Origin: Lobosporangium transversale
Lineage: Eukaryota; Mortierellomycota; Mortierellomycetes; Mortierellales; Mortierellaceae
DNA length: 64,000 nt
Reading direction: 5' to 3'
NCBI RefSeq assembly: GCF_002105155.1
Contig: NW_019029036.1
Location: 62,001 to 126,000, forward strand
Shown here: piece by piece, positions 49,701-57,970 of the stretch
How positions within the stretch are numbered: position 1 is the stretch's first letter
How the letters are laid out: each line of letters opens with the position of its first letter
The notes under the pieces: model-generated
What the model was told of the DNA's origin: nothing
Seen by the model: only the letters and a program-made list of their open reading frames with translations
Database searches by the model: none
Made by a program: the position numbers and the translations under genes

Positions 49701-50482
49701 AGATCAATACATTCAACTATGACGACTATCCACAAGATGAACGTGCGCTTGAAGCTCGAAGACGTCTTCAACTGCAGATGCAACAGGAGACAGAGCTGCT
49801 TCAACAACTACAGCAACAACAGCGACAGTATTCATCACAGCTATTGCAGTTACAACAGTTACAGTTGCAACAACAGCAATTGCATTCACAACAACAGCCT
49901 CATCACCTTCAACAAAACCATCAAGAGTATTTGATACAGCAGCAGCTGATGCTGGAACAACAGCAGATGCGTGAGCAAGAGTTGATGTTGTTGGAACAAC
50001 AACGGTTGCAACATCAGAGGTATTTGCAGAGTCAGCATCGACTCAAGGCTCAACAGTTGCAGCAGATGCAGGATGCTCCATCGACACCTAACCCTACTTC
50101 TTCTACTACAGCGGCCATGATGGTTGATGCATTGGATTACCATTTCGGAGGAGGAGGAGGAGGAGTAGGAGTAGGACCAGCACCAGTCCGTTCACCGGCC
50201 CGTTCACCAGCCCTAACAGCAGTAGGAACAGTGCCAATGCCAATGCAGATGCAGATGCAGAGTAAAATGCGAGCCACTTCACAACAATTGCCATATCATG
50301 ATGGTAACAACAGCAGCAGCAACAACAACAATATTAGCAGTGGTAATATCAGTGGAGGAAAGAATGAAAAGGATAAGAAGGAGAAGGAAAAAGAAAAGAA
50401 GAAAGAAAAGAAGACGAACAAGGTGAAGCCTCCAAAGCAAAACCTTACTGGTGCAGAGTTAATGAGAAGTGCTGGTTTCTAG
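46703..50482 (+). CDS. Kelch-repeat and BTB-domain protein with Gln-rich tail
   Basis: A single open frame of 1259 codons. Kelch-type beta-propeller repeats occupy about residues 80-360: CFGGRLENRELTNCHYVLDV at about 97, RPRYFHTLNAFGTSLVLFGG at about 217, LAALNDLWVFD, and PRPRWAHMATILDHYLVVIG at about 296. Low-complexity inserts (Ala/Ser/Thr, then Asn) interrupt the propeller, and a further Kelch-like pair lies at about 535-600. A BTB/POZ domain follows at about 652-790 (LSDMHIASATGTLFNANSGI, VVPLFLQYLYTGALP). The tail has a Gly/Ser repeat, a Gln-rich coiled-coil-prone region (about 1020-1130), an Asn run and a Lys-rich end. Kelch plus BTB resembles LZTR1 and fission-yeast Ral2; BTB proteins can be CUL3 adaptors, but the role is inferred. 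The 5' leader is CT-rich. A T-run precedes and an A37 run follows the gene. A partial copy lies at 53515-54440. Confidence 0.85.
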   Translation: MAFTTPTPSTHMGVYSTVSSRNSISSNHGPSHFNRSAQSSLQPRYIPQPPESTAATTQPTQVSTKALAITSSATGGTPPPPLMGSAIVLANDSAIHCFGGRLENRELTNCHYVLDVETCLWETVHAAPLPENESEDANKETSAAATASTSTSTTSTSASAAAASSTSTQSTKTKGDEANIGVKRPTGPEAYLSLTLTTDPADTDSGPISGVASLRPRPRYFHTLNAFGTSLVLFGGMGKIVDSEADETKEQNGNGNQSETAAEGQGRLAALNDLWVFDITTQRWHQKILPINAHTPRPRWAHMATILDHYLVVIGGQTTNKEYVEDACVLDLHSWEWVASIHSIGQCGSYRTVAATGPSKQSTIISEPAAPSFPSAYASSPQSSAKLARPLSESGPVDAMASISMVLSGRISAPSSVTSSSKDDDTINEVPTTQTTNNTSNNNNSKRKNSERLMSDELTPAFKTGKDGPSIYLYSNYNFQNLQRDFKIITPYYSHPLVAGADSSASVPTPPPSFSLVEKSQALAMMGPELPPGLRFPQGHVYQNQLILTGTLIQPGKAPVIAIYALNLALYKWEQLATDSLLETGSWNRTLLHPATGTLLVFGKHSSDAEKDYASRMQHHDHLMLINLQAYGLYDRPIPSLPQIAQDLGQDLLFNPSLSDMHIASATGTLFNANSGILSARWPEFTNLLLSPPYVTPLILILPVPDEVVPLFLQYLYTGALPMTTITAGMADYLLILARKYELNGLYALIMDILHQTVHLHPIRIYGSALMAGELGLQARAVSMAIQTLSSSGSSSSSISKNRPTSAVLTMAPAGALKDLPPVPASAAPTPSSTAAKHAPTNPHQSYSGRVSAPLVPVSAAAATPAGLNNPYLNVHHSIHMSRESLSTDGGFVQEGLLQQYNGGQKFTPVTIQEGQQQQPLYLSSPDSRNQRSMKVPSGPGSGSGSGSGTGSGSGSGSNYTSPMSSPGLPQAGTIYQTAYPSPLSPAFQQSQLQSFSSQQINTFNYDDYPQDERALEARRRLQLQMQQETELLQQLQQQQRQYSSQLLQLQQLQLQQQQLHSQQQPHHLQQNHQEYLIQQQLMLEQQQMREQELMLLEQQRLQHQRYLQSQHRLKAQQLQQMQDAPSTPNPTSSTTAAMMVDALDYHFGGGGGGVGVGPAPVRSPARSPALTAVGTVPMPMQMQMQSKMRATSQQLPYHDGNNSSSNNNNISSGNISGGKNEKDKKEKEKEKKKEKKTNKVKPPKQNLTGAELMRSAGF

Positions 50483-50484
50483 AG

Positions 50485-50521
<37 letters not shown>
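50483..50521. repeat. A37-type homopolymer right after the Kelch-BTB stop
   Basis: An A run starts within three bases of the TAG stop and is followed by GAAA repeats. As it lies in genomic DNA directly after a stop codon it resembles a poly(A) tail, but the gene has downstream homology to the 54-kb copy, so retroposition is not supported. Confidence 0.8.
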
Positions 50522-50524
<3 letters not shown>

Positions 50525-50873
50525 AAGAAAGAAAAAAAAAAAGAAAAGAAAAAATAACGAGCTTTTACTTTCATAGTATATAATGATAATTCTGTAATAA
50601 TAATAATAGTAATAATAGTAATAATAATAAAACAATAATGCTGAATGCTTAAAGAAAGAAAGAAAGAAAGAGGAATGTATGCATAGAAAACTTTGAATAC
50701 CGTATAAAATGATTGTATTTCCAATGAGTTTCCGATGTCAAGGACAGGAGCATTTGTTCCTAGTGAGGTATCAGAGAGGCTTGCAGATCCTCATGAAAAA
50801 GTATCACCGGATGGATTCAGTGATGATAGATTACAAATGCCATCTCGGTGGTGCTTCCTATATTTTTGTAGCG

Positions 50874-50905
<32 letters not shown>

Positions 50906-52117
50906 AGTAGTTTTGTCGGATACAAAAAAAAAAAAAACGTGACTATCAGGATCACTTTTGTATTGCCCTTAATACTCGCAGGATCTCACGAGAGAATGGC
51001 GCCCGAAAGTTTGATTCTTAAAAAGTCTGTGTCCTCTGGCTTCTTTATTTACTCGAGTTCGATAATGTAGAACAGAAGTAAGCCTCTTGACAGTATGCTG
51101 GAATAAGGGGTACCAAAGATACAATCCCACTTTTTAACTTGGCAGTAAAAAAAAAAAAATAAAGGAGTTCTTTGAACCTGAGATCCTGAGCTGTCTAAAC
51201 AACTTGCTTGTAAATAAAGCACATTTGTCGATATACATTTATGTGCTTTCTTTTTAATCGGTATCGAAAGCTTTGATAAAATAGTTTTGCAAACAATGCT
51301 CTTCCATTCCACTAGCGATGCGTACTTGAACCCTTCGTCGGATGTATATACTCTCTGATGTGGTTTCTAACACCTTTCGAATCCTTGTAACTTTGAATAT
51401 AGTCTAGGACTTACATGCAGATTTTTCATCATCTTTCCTTGGCTCAATTGAGAATCTGAGAGCCAATCTTATTGAGTGCCTGAAAATTTGTCATGGCATG
51501 TAACAACTGATCTTTGGCAGCCAAGCGTTCATGGCGATGTTCTTTTGACCAATTTCAGCATGAAAGCGCAGATCGACGGGATTTGTAATGCGATGATTGC
51601 TTAGAGGAGGTTGGATTGTAAGCATCTAGCCTTCTTTTTGACCCATTTTTAGGAGCGGGCATTCTTCTTTATCTGTGAACTTTCACTCCTACACTTTGAC
51701 ATGCTTCTCCTAGCTATCGTAATCAACTCCAATGGTGGTCTTGGTCCCATTCCTTATCAAAGAGTTACAATCCGCTAGGTTATCCCCTATTATTCTAGCA
51801 CGCGGTGCACTCATTCCCTGAATACAAGAACAGGCGGCGGACGACGGTCATTATTGACGACGCGATTGTAGACTATAGACTGTAGACCACACAAGACGGT
51901 TACTATTTCATAAACATATAAAAATAGCTTCTCAGGGAGTTTTCCGGTACGATCATTCCAAGAGAAAGTACCCTTTCATTCACTATCCTTTCATTCATCT
52001 CTTTATCATTATTATTACCATCTTTTTTTTTTTTTTTTTTTTTTTTTTTCCTTTTTCGCTTCGCATCCTCTTCCTACTTCAACATCTTATTTTCTTTTTC
52101 TTTTTAACACTACTACA
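50522..52117. other. Start of the segmental-duplication array
   Basis: No gene is seen. Stretches here recur downstream: 50740-50870 (3' flank of Kelch-BTB) is similar to 54490-54650; 51001-51110 is similar to 56410-56515; 51180-51250 is similar to 56690-56770; and 51733-51790 opens the unit that carries the secreted-protein gene. T28 lies at about 52023-52050. Confidence 0.55.
51917..51923 (+). promoter_or_regulatory. TATA box of secreted-protein copy 1
   Basis: TATAAAA about 200 bases before the ATG, followed by the shared motif CTTCTCAG..AGTTTTCCGG found at the same place in the other units. The longer spacing to the ATG includes a T28 run. Confidence 0.5.
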
Positions 52118-52358
52118 ATGAAAGTCACTGTTGCTACGTTAATTGCCGCTGCCATGTCAAATATGGTGATTGAAGCAAAGTAGTGCCAGTACCTAAACCC
52201 GCTCACTAAAACCCTTTGTAACTCGAAATCAACTAGTTATCCTAACAGAAATGTTGGGGTAATGGTGGAGAATTGGGCAGGCGTGTGGTATTGCGACGTT
52301 GGCGACAACGGTCAAGAGTGGCTTGAGCGGTGCAGGAGATTTTTTCATCTGCTTCTAA
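52118..52358 (+). pseudogene. Secreted six-Cys protein, copy 1 (broken)
   Basis: The start MKVTVATLIAAAMSNMVIEAK aligns to the signal peptides of the intact copies. Codon 22, Trp in the intact copies (TGG), is TAG at 52181-52183. The second Cys of the CQC motif is Tyr. A one-base gain near the T6 run at about 52340-52345 shifts the last codons, after which the family stop TAA (52356-52358) is out of frame. NVGVMVENWAGVWYCDV and EWLERC remain recognisable. With a nonsense codon just after the signal peptide and a second frame lesion it is almost surely dead. Confidence 0.8.
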
Positions 52359-53156
52359 CTCCTCAGGCTGGATGGGACATGACGCTCTAGTACGGAGTAT
52401 TCTCTGTAAGCTTGTTTATCCAAGAATAGCTTGAAGGTATTTGTGTATATCTATGCACTTGCCAACTCAGCCTTAATGGACCACTTGGTAATCAGTAGTG
52501 CGTACAAGTATGAGATTTGTTGTGTCCAAGGACCTTGATAAATATATATGCTACAGCTCGCGTCGTTTTAATGCGCATAACAAAAGAATATAAAATAAAA
52601 CTTTTCTATTAACAGACTTATTTGCAAGACTTTAAGAAGTGATCCATACCTTTAATGGAGAGGCAAGCGCACCCATATTTCGATATGTCCAAACTTCTTC
52701 CAAAAGTACATGTTACCTCAGACAGCTAATCTATACACAGACTATCATCCATTGGTCATCAATGCGTTAGTGACAATGTGGCACGATACGGTCTTCAATT
52801 ATGCCTTTACGACGTATTAGAGGTTTGGAGTATTGAACATCTTATAAGGCGCTTTGTCAATTCTATCTCCTGTTTTCAACAGGGAGCTATCAATGGACGA
52901 GAAGAAACAGCGACAGTATACAGGCACGCTTTACAATAATAAAGAAGTCCGCGCTTGGGGGACGATAGCGCGACTCGTCAGGGGCAAAAGAATGGCATTT
53001 AGGTTAAAAAAAAAAAAAAAAAAAAAAAAGCTCAACTTGTCGCGAATCACCTTCTCATGATCCGAGCACTTGCTAGCTTCGGGAAGAGGCCTCACGATCG
53101 TAGTGTTATGACTCCCTGCATTGATGTGATATTCTTGTTCTCCAAGCAACCATCCT
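52359..53156. other. Intergenic part of the duplication array
   Basis: It holds the copy-1 3' flank and a segment (52850-53050) that resembles 55945-56095. An A23-type run lies at about 53006-53028. A minus-strand frame at 53092-53307 (KQLTKEYYRTVHTDVPEKHL) has ordinary composition and Cys residues but matches no family I know. It runs through the repeated block and is probably a remnant. Confidence 0.5.
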
Positions 53157-53514
53157 GGCACTTGCAATTAACATTCTCTACCCGCATTTGTTGCACACCG
53201 ATCTTGGTGCGTAACTCCTTCTTTCCATGAGTAGGTCTCGTTCGAAGGTGCTTCTCAGGCACATCAGTATGAACAGTTCGGTAATACTCCTTGGTCAGCT
53301 GCTTCAACGCTCTGGAGGTCCCAAGGCATTCAATTGAAGGATGCTTTTCAGTAAAGAATCAGATCGAGGTCATTTATGGCGTTGCTTACCTCAATCCATC
53401 TAAGCCTCTCAGCTCAGGAAGCATACAAAGCCAGCAGACCGGCGGTGCTCTTTCGTTCCATTTGCCAAATATGATGAAGCTGCCATTTGCTATCACTATT
53501 CCCACCAGACCATG
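53157..53514. repeat. Repeated block B, copy 1
   Basis: The block runs from TGGCACTTGCAATTAACATT to ACCAGACCATG and recurs at 58180-58535 over its whole length, and at 56190-56260 in part. Here it is joined at ACCATG to the Kelch-BTB fragment. Confidence 0.75.
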
Positions 53515-54440
53515 CATGGGTTCTACTATTGTGCTTGCTAACGACTCTGCGATCTATTGTTTCGGTGGTCGGCTCGAGAACCGGGAACTGACACGCTACC
53601 ATTATGTCTCAGATGTCGAAACGTGCCTTTGGGAGACCATCCATGCAGCGCCCTCGCCAGAAAGTGAGTCTGAGGATGAAGCTGCTGCTGCAGATGTTGA
53701 TATAGGTGTTATTGACATTGATGTTGTTACTGTTACCGGTGTTGCAGATATTTATTTATTGGCATCAATGCCTACACAGGACACAAAAACAAGAGATGAT
53801 GGAGAGACCATAGGCGCTAAGCAACCAACTGGCCCAGAAGCGTATTTATCTCTAACTTTGACCACAGACCCTACTGATACAAATTCAGGCTCCATCTCCG
53901 GTGTTGCTTCCTTGTGTCCACGACCTCGATACTTTTACGCGTTGAATGCATTTGGAACATCGCTGGTTTTGTTCAGAGGTGTGGGTAAAATTGTAGGCAA
54001 TGAGGCTGACGAAACCAAACAGCAGAATGGCAACAACAATCGAAGTGAAACCACCATAGAAGACCAGACTGATGAATCCCATTGGGATTTCGCAATCTGA
54101 GCAGCCTACCAGACAACCTATCTTTCTCTTTTGCCATTAGCTTTATATCAGCCGCAATTACAATCGTTTTCATCACAACAGACCAATGCATTCAATTATG
54201 ACGGTTATCCACAAGATAAACGTGCACTTGAAGCTCAAAGATGCCTTCAGCTGCAGATGTAGCAGGAGACAGAGTTGCTTCATCAGCTACAACCACAATA
54301 ACGGCAGTATTCACCACAGCCGCTGCAATTACAACAACTACAGGTGTAACAGCAACAATTGTATCCACGACAACAATCTCATCATCTTCGATAGAGCCAT
54401 CAAGAATAATAGTAATAATAATAGTACGTCCTATTCTAGA
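53515..54440 (+). pseudogene. Kelch-BTB partial copy with 2.1-kb internal deletion
   Basis: 53515 to about 54065 is close to parent positions 46949 to about 47495 (shared GSTIVLANDSAIYCFGGRLE, PTGPEAYLSLTLTTDPTDTN). From about 54103 to 54440 it is close to parent 49625 to about 49960 (LQSFSSQQTNAFNYDGYPQD). The parent segment between, which holds the rest of the propeller and the entire BTB domain, is missing. The copy has a TGA at 54098-54100 at the deletion joint, later stops in the Gln-rich part (TAG at 54259-54261, TAA near 54298), and lacks the parent 5' end. The first frame could still express a 269-codon fusion with block B, but that is unlikely to be functional. Confidence 0.85.
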
Positions 54441-54897
54441 ACCCCAACGGTGATGGTTTTCATTGAGCTACTTGTGTGGAGAGCAAGGACTATTTTCCTG
54501 GTGAAGGTATCAGAAAGACTTGGTCGATAATCAACCAGAAGTGACCGAATCCTCACGAATAAAGCGCTGGAAGGGTTGAGGATGATAGATGACACGAAAG
54601 ATTTTTCCTTGTAGCGAACCTTAAAAAAATGCCATCTCGACTGTGCTTCACAGCGTGGGTCTTTTTTTTTTGCGAGGATAGATCATAGTTTAGTCAGATA
54701 TTAGATTGACTATCGCCCTCAATACTCGCAGGAGGGATGCGCAAGCTTTTTCTTTTTAAAAACCAATTTCAGCGCCATGAAAGCACAGACCAACAAACAT
54801 TGTTTCATTGATACATTCTAACCTTATACAATTAATTGGATGAGGTTGTGTCTGTCTCTCCTTTGATGCTAAACGAGCAATTGTATACAATTCCGTG
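54441..54897. other. Decayed 3' flank of the Kelch-BTB copy
   Basis: The segment GTATCAGAAAGACTTG to about 54650 resembles the 3' flank of the parent gene at 50740-50870, so the duplication extended past the stop codon. No gene is seen. Confidence 0.6.
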
Positions 54898-55052
54898 ATT
54901 GGTCTTGGTCCCACCCCCCTATCAAAGGGCTGTAACTCATCAGAAAGATCTTCCTTTTCCTTTACCTCATACTACATTTCCCTCTATCATCCCAGCATGC
55001 GGCGGATCGATTGTAGATGGTAGACGACGCAAGACGCCTATTATTTATTTTT

Positions 55053-55060
55053 TATATAAA
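55053..55060 (+). promoter_or_regulatory. TATA box of secreted-protein copy 2
   Basis: TATATAAA followed by GGCGACCCCTCCTCTCAG, about 140 bases before the ATG. Copies 3 and 4 keep the GGC(C/G)...CCC/CTCAGAAA pattern at the same place. Confidence 0.6.
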
Positions 55061-55193
55061 GGCGACCCCTCCTCTCAGCAAATTTCCTGGCAAGATCATT
55101 CCCAGAAGAACACCCTTATATTCACACATCCACTACTCATCTCCACATCCCTTGTTTTGCTTATTGCTTCAATCGTATTTTAACACCGCTACA

Positions 55194-55437
55194 ATGAAAT
55201 TCACTGTTGTTACGCTAATTGCCGCTGTCATGTCAAGTATGGTGGTGGAAGCAAAAATGGTGCCAGTGCGCAAACCCGGGCACTAACACCCTCTGTAACA
55301 CGAGATCGCGTGAGCACCCCGATAGGAATCTTGGCACGATGGTCCAGAATTGGGCAGGCGTGTGGTATTGCGATGTTCCTTTTGGCGGAGTTAATGAGTG
55401 GTATGACCGATGTCGCAACATCTCTCTCTGTTTCTAA
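55194..55437 (+). pseudogene. Secreted six-Cys protein, copy 2 (one-base frameshift)
   Basis: The signal peptide MKFTVVTLIAAVMSSMVVEA is intact. The A run right after it (55253-55257) is one base longer than in copy 3, moving the reading frame and ending translation 11 codons later. Beyond that base the family frame is fully open to TAA 55435-55437, with WCQCANPGTNTLC, NLGTMVQNWAGVWYCDV, EWYDRC and SLCF all conserved. A single homopolymer error in the assembly would also explain it, so this copy could be alive. Confidence 0.75.
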
Positions 55438-55560
55438 CTTCTCAAGCTTTGGAAGGACATGATGCTCTAGCGCGAAGTATTCCTGTAAGCTCGTTTCTCC
55501 AACGATGTTTGAAGATATTCGCTTTCTTTGTGCGTATGTCTATGCATTTGCTAACTTGAC

Positions 55561-57283
55561 ATTAGTTGGGTCTCTTGATAACCTATAGTGCTTACAAGTA
55601 TGGGCTTTGTCGTGTCCAAGGGCCCTAATATATATGTTACAGCTTGCTTTGATGTACATAATAAAGGAACACCCAATAAAGCCTTTTCTATTAATTGAGT
55701 TCTTGGCATAGGAGTGAAGGAAAGCATTAAGCATTTGACTGGGATGTCTGCAGTGAAGAAGCAAACACAGCCATATCTCGGTGTGTGTAAACTTCTTCCG
55801 GTGGTGCATGTACATCCCAAATATTACTCTATACACAGGCCATTACACGCTAATCATTAATGCGCCGGTGTCAAAGTTATGCCTTTACGGCTCAATACAG
55901 ATCTGGAATATTGGCGATCTTACCTGAAGCATTGTCATGTCTATCTCTTGTTTTCAAAAGAAAGCTGTCCATGAGCGAGAAAGAAATAGCGATATGTTTT
56001 ATAAAAATAAAATTCACGCTTGGAGACGATAACGCGACTCATTTGGTGTGAGATTAGCGATATCTGTCACGGATTGCTTTCCCATGATCCGGGCCCTCTT
56101 CAGCACTTGCTAGCCCCGCGGGGAGGCCCCTCGACTGTCTCATTATGGTTTTTGCATTGAATTGGCGTCCAAGCTATTGGAGCAGCAATCCTGCTACTTG
56201 CCATTGGCACTCTCTGCTCGCATTTGTTGTATATCCGATCTTACTGAGTAGCCTAGATGATACAAAACCCTTGTTTGCGCCTTATTGATCATAATTAAAA
56301 TAAAATATAATAAAATAAGAAATGATTTAATAGGGTCGCTTTTGTCATCATCTTTTAAAACTCACAGGGGATCCAGCAGGTTTTCTTTTTTTTTTTTTTT
56401 TTTTTGTGATCCGAAAATTTGATTCATTATAAAACTGGTGCCTTGGCTTCTTTATTCCCTCAGGTTCGATAGTATAGATCAGAAGCTACTCGCTTAACAG
56501 TGTACTCGACAGATGCGCCAGAGATGCTGGCCCTCTCGCTTTTATGAAAGGTCTGTGTGTTCTCTGGGCCTGGTCACAGGCTCGATCTTAGTCTACTTTA
56601 AGATTTCGAGCTCTCCTGTATTTTTGATGACTGAACCCTCTGGAGTATCTACAGACCCCGAATGAATGTCAAAATGCTGCTGGCTCAATCCTTAAACTAT
56701 CTGAACAATTTACTTGTAAATAACACGCTCATTTGCCGATATGTAAAATACATTTTTTTTATGCTTTGTGGACCTCGATGGAATATTTGGTTCTTGTTCG
56801 GATCCTTCCGTAAACACAAACATGATTCCTCTATATATTTCATCAACAAGGGGTATTTATACCTCAGCTAAACATGGTATGTGTACCTTGAAAATTTGAT
56901 TTTCATTTCCTTCCTCCTTTCCTCCTGGCTCAATTGGGGATTTGGGCAGAATTTAACAAAGATTATATGGTGGCCAAGCGTTCATGGCAGAGCTGCTTTT
57001 TTATTCTTTACCTCATTTCAGCATGAAGGAACAGACAAAAATTGCTCCGAAGGCATACACAAGCGTTATACCATAACTGACTGGGTGCGGTTGCTTTGTG
57101 AACGCCTACAAACTTTATCAAACATTCCTTTCTGAGGTCCCCTTGGGCTATCGTCATGTGGTCCTCTTTTCATACCTAACATTTTTTTTTGTTCTATTCC
57201 TTCAGTTCTACTAGCATTTTTTTTTTACACATACTTCCTCCTCTTTCCAATGCTAACGAGCATTCGTAATTAGTCCCAAGACT
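55561..57283. other. Array spacer between units 2 and 3
   Basis: It includes the copy-2 3' flank, a partial block B (56190-56260), block C (56410-56515, similar to 51001-51110), a T22-type run at about 56384-56405, and 56690-56770 (similar to 51180-51250). No intact gene is seen. Confidence 0.55.
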
Positions 57284-57970
57284 GATCCTGGCTCCATTCA
57301 TCATCAAAGGGCTAGAATTCGTCAGGCCCAAATAATCTCATCTCTCCTTAGATATTTCCGTACAGCCCCAGCATGCGGCGCTTTTCTTTTTTTCCTTGAC
57401 ACAAGAACAGGTGACAACAATCATTGCTTACTGCCGACGCAACTTTAGACTTTAGGCAGATGCCGTTTATTTAAATTTAAATAAGATAAAGGCCGCCCCT
57501 CCTCCCAGAAACTTTTTCGGTACGATCAACCCCAGAAAAACCACTCTGTTTTTTTTTTTTTTTTTTTTTTCTTCAAAATCCAAGCATTTTTATTTGATTC
57601 GGCTATTATTCTTATTTTTTAACACTGCTACAATGAAATTCACTGTTGTTGCGCTAATTGCCGCTGTCGTATCAAGTATGGCGGTGGAAGCAAAATGGTG
57701 CCAGTGCGCAAACCCAGGCACTAGCACCATCTGTAACAGGAAATCACTTTCCAACCCCTATAGGAATATTGGCAGGATGGTGCAGAATTGGGCAGGTGTG
57801 TGGTATTGCGATGTTAGCAACGTTAATGAGTGGTATGACGCATGTCACAACATCGCTATCTGCGTCTAACTCCTCAGACTTTGGATGGGGCATGCTGCTC
57901 TACTATGGAATATTCTCTGTAAGCTCGTTTCTCCAATGATGCTTGAAGATATTCGCTTTCTTTGTGCGTT
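57284..57970 (+). repeat. Duplication unit 3 with secreted-protein copy 3
   Basis: Carries the same leading motif (CATCATCAAAGGGCTAGAATT), CAGCATGCGGCG, a promoter-like GATAAAGGCCGCCCCTCCTCC and the 3' flank TAAGCTCGTTTCTCCAATGATG. The TATA box is altered to an AT-rich TTTAAATTTAAATAAG. Confidence 0.85.
57633..57869 (+). CDS. Small secreted six-cysteine protein, copy 3 (intact)
   Basis: A 78-aa product. MKFTVVALIAAVVSSMAVEA is a classic signal peptide with likely cleavage after VEA. The mature ~58 residues start KWCQC and contain six Cys (CxC, IC, YC, AC, IC), consistent with three disulfides. Other fixed residues across copies: Asn-Trp-Ala-Gly (NWAGVWYCDV) and Glu-Trp (NEWYDAC). The protein is close to neutral or mildly basic and has no domain I recognise; size and pattern resemble fungal small secreted proteins, including antimicrobial and effector types, but no activity can be assigned. 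An upstream in-frame ATG at 57594 exists, but the family alignment and the signal peptide both favour 57633. It is the best-preserved member of the array. Confidence 0.8.
   Translation: MKFTVVALIAAVVSSMAVEAKWCQCANPGTSTICNRKSLSNPYRNIGRMVQNWAGVWYCDVSNVNEWYDACHNIAICV

Larger units (their letters stand above)
51733..52440 (+). repeat. Duplication unit 1 with secreted-protein copy 1
   Basis: The unit begins with GGTCTTGGTCCC and TATCAAAG, followed by a TATA-type promoter, the gene copy, and a 3' flank with TGTAAGCTTGTTTATCCAA. The same order recurs at 54898-55560, 57284-57970 and 59936-60500. Confidence 0.8.
54898..55560 (+). repeat. Duplication unit 2 with secreted-protein copy 2
   Basis: Same order as unit 1: GGTCTTGGTCCC and TATCAAAGGGCT, then CAGCATGCGGCG, TATA box, gene, and 3' flank ending in GTCTATGCATTTGCTAACTT. 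Confidence 0.85.

Noticed and set aside
50483..50521. A37 run after the Kelch-BTB stop as a sign of a retroposed gene
   Set aside because: Homology to the 54-kb copy continues well beyond the A run into the 3' flank, so the gene was not made from a polyadenylated mRNA.
53092..53307. Minus-strand frame KQLTKEYYRTVHTDVPEKHL with Cys residues as a transposase zinc finger
   Set aside because: I could not match it to any known transposase, and the repeated versions of the block at 56.2 and 58.2 kb do not keep the frame.
57594..57632. Upstream in-frame ATG for secreted-protein copy 3
   Set aside because: The other three copies all start at the later ATG, which opens a normal signal peptide; the extra residues come from the T-rich leader.
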